DNA from: Methanobacteriota archaeon
Lineage (GTDB): Archaea; Hydrothermarchaeota; Hydrothermarchaeia; Hydrothermarchaeales; SZUA-236
DNA: 11,229 nt
Assembly: GCA_003695745.1 (NCBI GenBank)
Contig: RFHW01000025.1
Location: 1-11,229, forward strand
Reading direction: 5' to 3'
Of the stretch, positions 6,402 through 11,229 are shown piece after piece; the first letter of the stretch is position 1, and every line of letters begins with the position of its first letter. Made by a program: the position numbers and the translations under genes. The notes beneath the pieces are model-generated. The model had not been told where the DNA came from and searched no databases. It was given only the letters and a program-made list of their open reading frames with translations.

Positions 6402-6923
6402 TTACCACCCGTTCCAGTGCACTATCTCTTCAATGGGCAGCCGGGGCGTGGCAAGGGGCTCTTCATCTGGATAGCCGACCGGGATTATCCCGATGGGGAT
6501 GGCTGTCTCCGGTATCCCTAGGAGCCTTCCCACCCTCTCTTCGTCGAAGGCCCCCACATAGCATGTGCCAAGCCCCTCCTCTGTGCATGAGAGCATGAGG
6601 TTCTCAGCGGCGAGCGCTGCGTCAAGGATCGAATACAGCCCTGCGCCCCGGCGGCCGTATTTTGCGGCGCTTCTTGCCATGTTGGCGCAGACCACTATCA
6701 CCACCGGCGCCTCTGCTATGAATCTCTGGTCGAGGGAGGCCCTTGCAATCTCCTCCTTTGCCCCGGGGTCTGTGACGATTATGAAGTCCCGTGCCTGCAG
6801 ATTGCCTGCGCTGGGCGCCTGATTTGCATCCTCAAGGATTTTAAGAAGTTTTTCCCTCTCCACATCTTGGGCCCTGTATCTCCTGATGCTGTGTCTATTG
6901 AAAATGGCCTCTCTCAACTCCAA
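6402..6923 (-). CDS. Nitroreductase-family FMN oxidoreductase (TTG start)
   Basis: A 173-residue protein of the nitroreductase/FMN-dependent oxidoreductase fold. Features are RHSIRRY (10-16), whose arginines bind the FMN phosphate, APSAGNLQARDF (36-47), and the late segment EEGLGTCYVGAFDEERV with PIGIIPVGYP. Members are homodimeric and reduce varied quinones, nitro compounds or flavins with NAD(P)H. The natural substrate is not predictable here. The start codon is TTG, set by GGGAGGG five bases upstream. The gene lies 30 bases after the PRC-barrel gene and shortly before argJ, so the three probably share a transcript, but no common pathway is obvious. Confidence 0.88.
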   Translation of the reverse strand: MELREAIFNRHSIRRYRAQDVEREKLLKILEDANQAPSAGNLQARDFIIVTDPGAKEEIARASLDQRFIAEAPVVIVVCANMARSAAKYGRRGAGLYSILDAALAAENLMLSCTEEGLGTCYVGAFDEERVGRLLGIPETAIPIGIIPVGYPDEEPLATPRLPIEEIVHWNGW

Positions 6924-6928
6924 TGTAT

Positions 6929-6935
6929 CCCTCCC
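6929..6935 (-). promoter_or_regulatory. Shine-Dalgarno site deciding a TTG start
   Basis: GGGAGGG on the minus strand, five bases before the TTG at 6923-6921. No ATG lies at suitable spacing, so the TTG is the likely start of the nitroreductase. Confidence 0.7.
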
Positions 6936-6953
6936 GAAAAGGCCCTCTTTGTC

Positions 6954-7211
6954 TCAGGCCCTTGGAAGCCCGGTCTCGTTTACGATGATCACGTCCTTGA
7001 TCGCCTTCACAGCGTTGAATGGGATGTAGATCTCGCCAAAGTCGTTTGTCTTGAAAAGCCTCACATCAACCTCGTTCGAGGGCTTCACCACAAGCATGGT
7101 GATCTTCCCTGAGCGGGTCTCCAGAGAAAGGTCAACAAGCTTTCCTATAACAGTGCCCCGATCACTCACCACATTCCTCGTTAAAAGCGCCTTGCTCTCG
7201 ATTGTTGTCAT
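6954..7211 (-). CDS. PRC-barrel domain protein
   Basis: An 85-residue protein consisting of one PRC-barrel. The characteristic pattern is present: ALLTRNVVSDRGTVIGKLVDLSLETRSGKITMLVVKP in the first half and a strand IYIPFNAVKAIKDVIIV near the end. Small PRC-barrel proteins are common in methanogenic archaea, and their function is largely unknown. The fold also occurs in photosynthetic reaction centre H subunits and in RimM. The start is well supported by AGGAGGT six bases before the ATG. It opens a cluster with the nitroreductase and argJ and is divergent from the PAPS-reductase-like gene. Confidence 0.85.
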   Translation of the reverse strand: MTTIESKALLTRNVVSDRGTVIGKLVDLSLETRSGKITMLVVKPSNEVDVRLFKTNDFGEIYIPFNAVKAIKDVIIVNETGLPRA

Positions 7212-7217
7212 AGGTTT

Positions 7218-7224
7218 ACCTCCT
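7218..7224 (-). promoter_or_regulatory. Strong Shine-Dalgarno site of the PRC-barrel gene
   Basis: AGGAGGT on the minus strand, six bases before the ATG at 7211. It is fully complementary to the 16S 3' end. The message must start upstream of 7224, which fits a TTTAAA element at 7254-7259 better than the TATA box at 7236-7243. Confidence 0.75.
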
Positions 7225-7235
7225 GTTCGATTATC

Positions 7236-7243
7236 TATAAATA
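7236..7243 (+). promoter_or_regulatory. TATA box of the PAPS-reductase-like gene
   Basis: TATAAATA is centred 32 bases before the ATG at 7272 and predicts a transcription start near 7265. This start lies downstream of the in-frame ATG at 7248, so the ATG at 7272 is the likelier start codon. Confidence 0.5.
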
Positions 7244-7271
7244 ATTAATGCTATTTAAACCCTTAGACACT

Positions 7272-8981
7272 ATGAAGATACCCTATCTCGGACCTATCAG
7301 CCTTTCCTGGTGCCGGGCGTGCAATGTCCCTGTGCTCGCTGAAAGATGCGGCGTCTGCGGCGGCCCGACAGAGAAGGTGCCCATAACGCCGCCCGGCGAT
7401 ATACGCCCCGCCTTTGAAAGGGACATTGAGCTGATAAACGAGGCCGCCATCTCCCAGTTCGGCTCCCCGCTGATAAAAGATGAGCGGGTTGTTCTTCTTA
7501 ACAGCGTGCCGGGCTTTGACAGGTTCGACGAGGTCATAGTGGACGGTGTTGTGGCAGGCGCCCTCAGATATGATGTGAAGAGGCTCTGCTATGAGTTCAT
7601 GCCCGGTGTGGAAGGCGGAAACAGGATATGGAACGGCGGCGGGAAGGGTTTTGTCAGGGTGGCGGTGGATGCGGCGGCGTTCATACTGCGCGGCGCAAGC
7701 GTGCTTATGCCCGGGGTGGTGGACTTTGACAGGGAGATCCAAGCAGGGCAGGAGGTGCTCGTTGTATGCGAGGATTCGGTCATAGCAGTCGGAAAGACGC
7801 GGTTCTCCGGGGAGGAGGCGGCCAAAGCCCGGAAGGGCATGTTCGTCAAGGTTCGGAGGCGGCTTGTGGAGGACGGCGCCCACATACCTGAAGGCGGGCA
7901 GGGCTGGGGCCTTGTGGTTGAGGCAAACAGAGAGGTCATTGAGAGATACGAGAAAGAAGCCCTCCAGTTCATACGCCGGAGTGTGGAGCGCAAGGATCTG
8001 CCTGTTGTCGTGTCCTTCAGCGGCGGCAAGGACAGCCTTGCCACCCTCCTTCTTGTGAGGAAGGTTGTGGAGCCAAAGGTGCTCTTTGTGGACACAGGCG
8101 TGGAGTTCCCAGAGACAACGGAGTATGTGGAGCGGATGGCCGACGCCCTCGGCCTTGACCTGATCATAACCAGGGCGGGGGACCGTTTCTGGAAAGGCCT
8201 AAGCGTGTTCGGGATGAGCGGCCGCGACTACCGCTGGTGCTGCAAGGTGTGCAAGCTCGGTCCTGTGGCCAAGGTCATGGATGAGCGGTTTCCACAGGGC
8301 GTCCTGAATTTCATCGGCCAGAGGAGGTATGAGTCGCTTGTGAGGTCGAGGAGCCGGAGGATGTGGAGGAACAGATGGCTTCCAAGGCAGCTCTGCGCAA
8401 GCCCCATCCAGAGCTGGAGCGCCCTCCATGTGTGGCTCTATCTTATGAAGGAGGGTGTGGATGTGAACCCCCTGTATCATCGCGGCCTGGAGCGCATCGG
8501 CTGCTGGCCCTGTCCGTCGTCGTCCCTTGCCGAGGTTGAGGCGTTGAAGGAGCTCTACCCAGGGCTGTGGCAGGGCTTTGTAGAGAGATTGTCTGCCAGC
8601 GGGCTCTCAGATGAGGAGATCAAATATGGTTTCTGGCGCTGGCAGCATCTTCCAAAGGGGCAGCAGGGACTTGCAGAGGAGCTTGCTGTTGCGGCCGGGC
8701 GGCGAAGAAGGGGCCGGAGCCTTATGTCTCCCGATCGGGAGAGGGCCAGGAACATAGCCGGGGCGCTTGGGACCGATGTGACCGAGGATGTCATTGCCCG
8801 CTCCACCCTGTGTCTCGGATGCGGTGTCTGCCTTGGCCACTGCGAGCATGGGGCCATTGAGTTCCGCGGCGGGCGGGTGTGGCTGAACTCGAGGTGCCGG
8901 GGCTGCGGGAGGTGTCATGGAAGGTGCCCCATCGTTAAGTATTTATATGAAAAGAATATAATTAATAATCATGATAGTTAG
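7272..8981 (+). CDS. Zinc-ribbon/PUA/PAPS-reductase-like/ferredoxin fusion protein
   Basis: A 569-residue, four-part protein. Residues 14-29 hold a zinc ribbon (C14, C17, C26, C29). Residues of about 130-198 match a PUA-type RNA-binding fold (GVVDFDREIQAGQEV, GMFVKVRRRL). About 245-450 is an ATP-pyrophosphatase domain of the PAPS/APS-reductase type, with PP-loop SFSGGKDS (248-255). Cysteines in RWCCKVC and GCWPC (323, 324, 327; 411, 414) may bind a [4Fe-4S] cluster as in APS reductases. The C-terminus has two ferredoxin motifs (C514/517/520/524 and C542/545/548/552). Such composites recur in methanogens and relatives. Sulfate-nucleotide reduction or RNA thiolation are both conceivable, and the PUA domain favours RNA. 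An ATG at 7248 is an alternative start. Its last 11 bases overlap the CBS gene. Confidence 0.88.
   Translation: MKIPYLGPISLSWCRACNVPVLAERCGVCGGPTEKVPITPPGDIRPAFERDIELINEAAISQFGSPLIKDERVVLLNSVPGFDRFDEVIVDGVVAGALRYDVKRLCYEFMPGVEGGNRIWNGGGKGFVRVAVDAAAFILRGASVLMPGVVDFDREIQAGQEVLVVCEDSVIAVGKTRFSGEEAAKARKGMFVKVRRRLVEDGAHIPEGGQGWGLVVEANREVIERYEKEALQFIRRSVERKDLPVVVSFSGGKDSLATLLLVRKVVEPKVLFVDTGVEFPETTEYVERMADALGLDLIITRAGDRFWKGLSVFGMSGRDYRWCCKVCKLGPVAKVMDERFPQGVLNFIGQRRYESLVRSRSRRMWRNRWLPRQLCASPIQSWSALHVWLYLMKEGVDVNPLYHRGLERIGCWPCPSSSLAEVEALKELYPGLWQGFVERLSASGLSDEEIKYGFWRWQHLPKGQQGLAEELAVAAGRRRRGRSLMSPDRERARNIAGALGTDVTEDVIARSTLCLGCGVCLGHCEHGAIEFRGGRVWLNSRCRGCGRCHGRCPIVKYLYEKNIINNHDS
8942..8949 (+). promoter_or_regulatory. 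TATA box of the CBS gene inside the preceding gene
   Basis: TTTATATG lies within the final codons of the PAPS-reductase-like gene and is centred 25-26 bases before the ATG at 8971. This predicts a fully leaderless transcript. The surrounding bases are AT-rich, in contrast to the GC-rich gene body. Confidence 0.55.
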
Positions 8982-9393
8982 GGACATCATGCACCAGGCA
9001 ACGATCGTCCACCCCCAGATGACCGTTTCAGAAGCAGCAAAGCTGATGAGAAAAAAAGACATCGGCTCGCTCCTAGTCAAAAGAGACGAAGGGAAATGGG
9101 GCGTCGTCACAGAACGGGACATACTCAACAAGATAGTGGCAGAAGACCTAAACCCCACAAAAGTGAAGGTCAAAGAGATCATGACAGACCTGAAATACAC
9201 AATCAACGCAGACTCACCCATAGAAGAGGCAAGCGAGATATTCAACACACACCACATAAGACGCCTCCCGGTGGTCGAAAAAGGCAACATCGTCGGCATC
9301 ATAACATCACGAGACGTTGCAAAAAGATGGATATTCACACACTTCAGAAGAAAGGTCGAATACTCACGCATATCAGGACGGCACATAAGATAG
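8971..9393 (+). CDS. Tandem CBS-domain protein
   Basis: A 140-residue protein made of a CBS pair (Bateman module): CBS1 about 7-60 and CBS2 about 70-120. Each repeat ends with the adenosyl-ligand motif (TERD at 47-50, TSRD at 112-115), so AMP, ATP, S-adenosylmethionine or a similar ligand is likely bound. It has no fused enzyme or DNA-binding domain, and the tail is basic (FRRKVEYSRISGRHIR). It probably acts as a sensor that contacts another protein, the identity of which is unknown. It overlaps the preceding gene by 11 bases but appears to have its own promoter. Codons are unusual for the window: third positions are mostly A or C with very few T. It is followed by an oligo-T tract and the rRNA leader. 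Confidence 0.9.
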   Translation: MIVRDIMHQATIVHPQMTVSEAAKLMRKKDIGSLLVKRDEGKWGVVTERDILNKIVAEDLNPTKVKVKEIMTDLKYTINADSPIEEASEIFNTHHIRRLPVVEKGNIVGIITSRDVAKRWIFTHFRRKVEYSRISGRHIR

Positions 9394-9405
9394 AGGCATT
9401 TCCAA

Positions 9406-9413
9406 TTTTTTTT
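9406..9413 (+). terminator. Oligo-T transcription terminator after the CBS gene
   Basis: A run of eight T on the plus strand begins 13 bases after the CBS stop codon. Archaeal RNA polymerase terminates at such tracts without needing a hairpin. Its place between the CBS gene and the rRNA leader suits insulation of the two units. Confidence 0.55.
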
Positions 9414-9444
9414 GCTGTTGATAGGCTACCCTGATAGATATTGT

Positions 9445-9520
9445 CCATTACCAACACGGCAGAGACCCCGATAAAAGGCATCAGGCCTCAATGTGACGGG
9501 TCCATTTCTCCAGGTAATGG
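9445..9520 (+). other. Nested stem-loop in the rRNA leader
   Basis: CCATTACC (9445-9452) is the exact complement of GGTAATGG (9513-9520). Inside, GACCC (9464-9468) pairs with GGGTC (9498-9502), and within that AGGC (9476-9479) pairs with GCCT (9485-9488) around a five-base loop. The three nested stems form one co-axial structure. If the rRNA transcript starts downstream of 9445 the outer stem would not form. Confidence 0.45.
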
Positions 9521-9534
9521 AAAATCAAGGTGGA

Positions 9535-9561
9535 GATTCGAACAGCTTTACAGCTCGAATC
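9535..9561 (+). other. Hairpin in the rRNA leader
   Basis: GATTCG (9535-9540) pairs with CGAATC (9556-9561), and AGCT (9544-9547) pairs with AGCT (9552-9555) around a TTAC loop, with a three-base bulge (9541-9543). It sits nine bases before the 16S processing stem. Confidence 0.5.
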
Positions 9562-9569
9562 TGACGAAA

Positions 9570-9612
9570 GCTCGATAGTGGTGAAACCCAAAATTTAGGC
9601 AAACCTTGTGGT
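9570..9612 (+). other. 5' half of the 16S bulge-helix-bulge processing stem
   Basis: The outer helix strand is 9570-9579. GGTG (9580-9583) forms the four-base-pair core, AAA (9584-9586) is the three-base bulge, and CCC (9587-9589) starts the inner helix. Further pairing follows through 9597-9600 and 9604-9612. The partner is 11107-11149. Archaeal splicing endonuclease cuts such motifs within the bulges to release pre-16S rRNA. Confidence 0.85.
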
Positions 9613-9618
9613 ATACCA

Positions 9619-11091
<1,473 letters not shown>

Positions 11092-11229
11092 GTGCAATAG
11101 AAAAACACCACAAGGCACGCCTGAAGATTGGGCACCTAAACTATCGAGCCCAAAAGCCCGTGGCTTGAGCTACACACCCACTGTCCAAGTAAAGCTTTAA
11201 AAAGAACCAAGGCAAATAAGCCAAAAAAA
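11092..11229 (+). other. Start of the 16S-23S internal transcribed spacer
   Basis: The first 138 bases of the spacer. They contain the 3' half of the processing stem, a small hairpin (AAGCC/GGCTT at 11154-11166) and an A-rich end. The tRNA-Ala gene that many euryarchaea carry in this spacer is not present in this part, though it may lie beyond the window. Confidence 0.8.
11107..11149 (+). other. 3' half of the 16S bulge-helix-bulge processing stem
   Basis: ACCACAAGG (11107-11115) pairs with 9604-9612, GCCT (11119-11122) with 9597-9600, GGG (11130-11132) with 9587-9589, and CACC (11133-11136) with 9580-9583. TAA (11137-11139) is the second three-base bulge, and 11140-11149 pairs perfectly over ten bases with 9570-9579. 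Confidence 0.85.

Larger units (their letters stand above)
9394..9618 (+). other. 16S rRNA promoter and leader region
   Basis: There is no gene in these 225 bases. They hold the oligo-T tract, weak TATA-like stretches (GATAGATATT near 9433-9442, GATAAAAG at 9470-9477) and two structured elements: a long-range stem closed by 9445-9452/9513-9520 and a hairpin at 9535-9561. The 5' half of the 16S processing stem (9570-9612) follows. I cannot place the rRNA promoter with confidence, and it may also lie inside the CBS gene. Confidence 0.6.

Noticed and set aside
9531..9561. A tRNA fragment suggested by GATTCGAAC in the leader
   Set aside because: The bases are better explained by a local hairpin, and no cloverleaf can be built around them.
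11092..11229. A tRNA-Ala gene in the 16S-23S spacer
   Set aside because: No acceptor stem, D-arm or TTCGA arm could be found in the visible spacer.

Overview
The window is archaeal. It ends in an almost complete rRNA transcription start region with a 16S rRNA gene that opens with the archaeal-type 5' end, and it carries a digeranylgeranylglyceryl-phosphate (ether lipid) synthase. Several genes look leaderless behind a TATA box, and the rRNA is flanked by a bulge-helix-bulge processing stem. The 16S sequence and gene content look euryarchaeal in the broad sense. I lean to a methanogen- or ANME-related lineage, but the sequence alone does not settle this.

Layout, left to right. Positions 2-106 hold the tail of an unrecognised gene. 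A stand-alone response-regulator receiver protein follows on + (164-580). A tight four-gene operon on - (2650 down to 590) encodes an unrecognised conserved protein with a Cys-rich tail, 6-phospho-3-hexuloisomerase, a MoaD-type sulfur carrier and MoaE. A divergent metallophosphoesterase (2711-3472, +) overlaps tail to tail with the membrane prenyltransferase for archaeal lipid (4264-3443, -). Divergent from the latter is an inositol monophosphatase/fructose bisphosphatase family gene (4374-5159, +), which converges on argJ. argJ lies behind a nitroreductase and a PRC-barrel gene on - (7211 down to 5166). Divergent from that cluster is a large zinc-ribbon/PUA/PAPS-reductase-like/ferredoxin fusion (7272-8981, +), followed by a two-CBS-domain gene, an oligo-T stretch, a structured rRNA leader, 16S rRNA (9619-11091) and the start of the 16S-23S spacer.

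How they work together. The operon at 590-2650 joins molybdopterin (or tungstopterin) synthase, MoaD+MoaE, to a sugar-phosphate isomerase used in archaeal pentose synthesis. The functional link between them is not evident. The other genes are housekeeping: lipid synthesis, arginine synthesis, sugar/inositol phosphate metabolism, sulfur chemistry and ribosome synthesis. A regulatory pattern recurs: genes that open a transcription unit tend to lack a Shine-Dalgarno site and sit 25-31 bases from a TATA-like box (leaderless), whereas downstream genes have GGAGG-like sites.

I found no CRISPR array, insertion sequence, tRNA, phage or defence system. Points of interest are the perfect bulge-helix-bulge around the 16S gene, a symmetric TATA box between two leaderless genes, a promoter inside the last codons of the PAPS-reductase-like gene, an altered ArgJ cleavage region, and the uncharacterised 266-residue protein.
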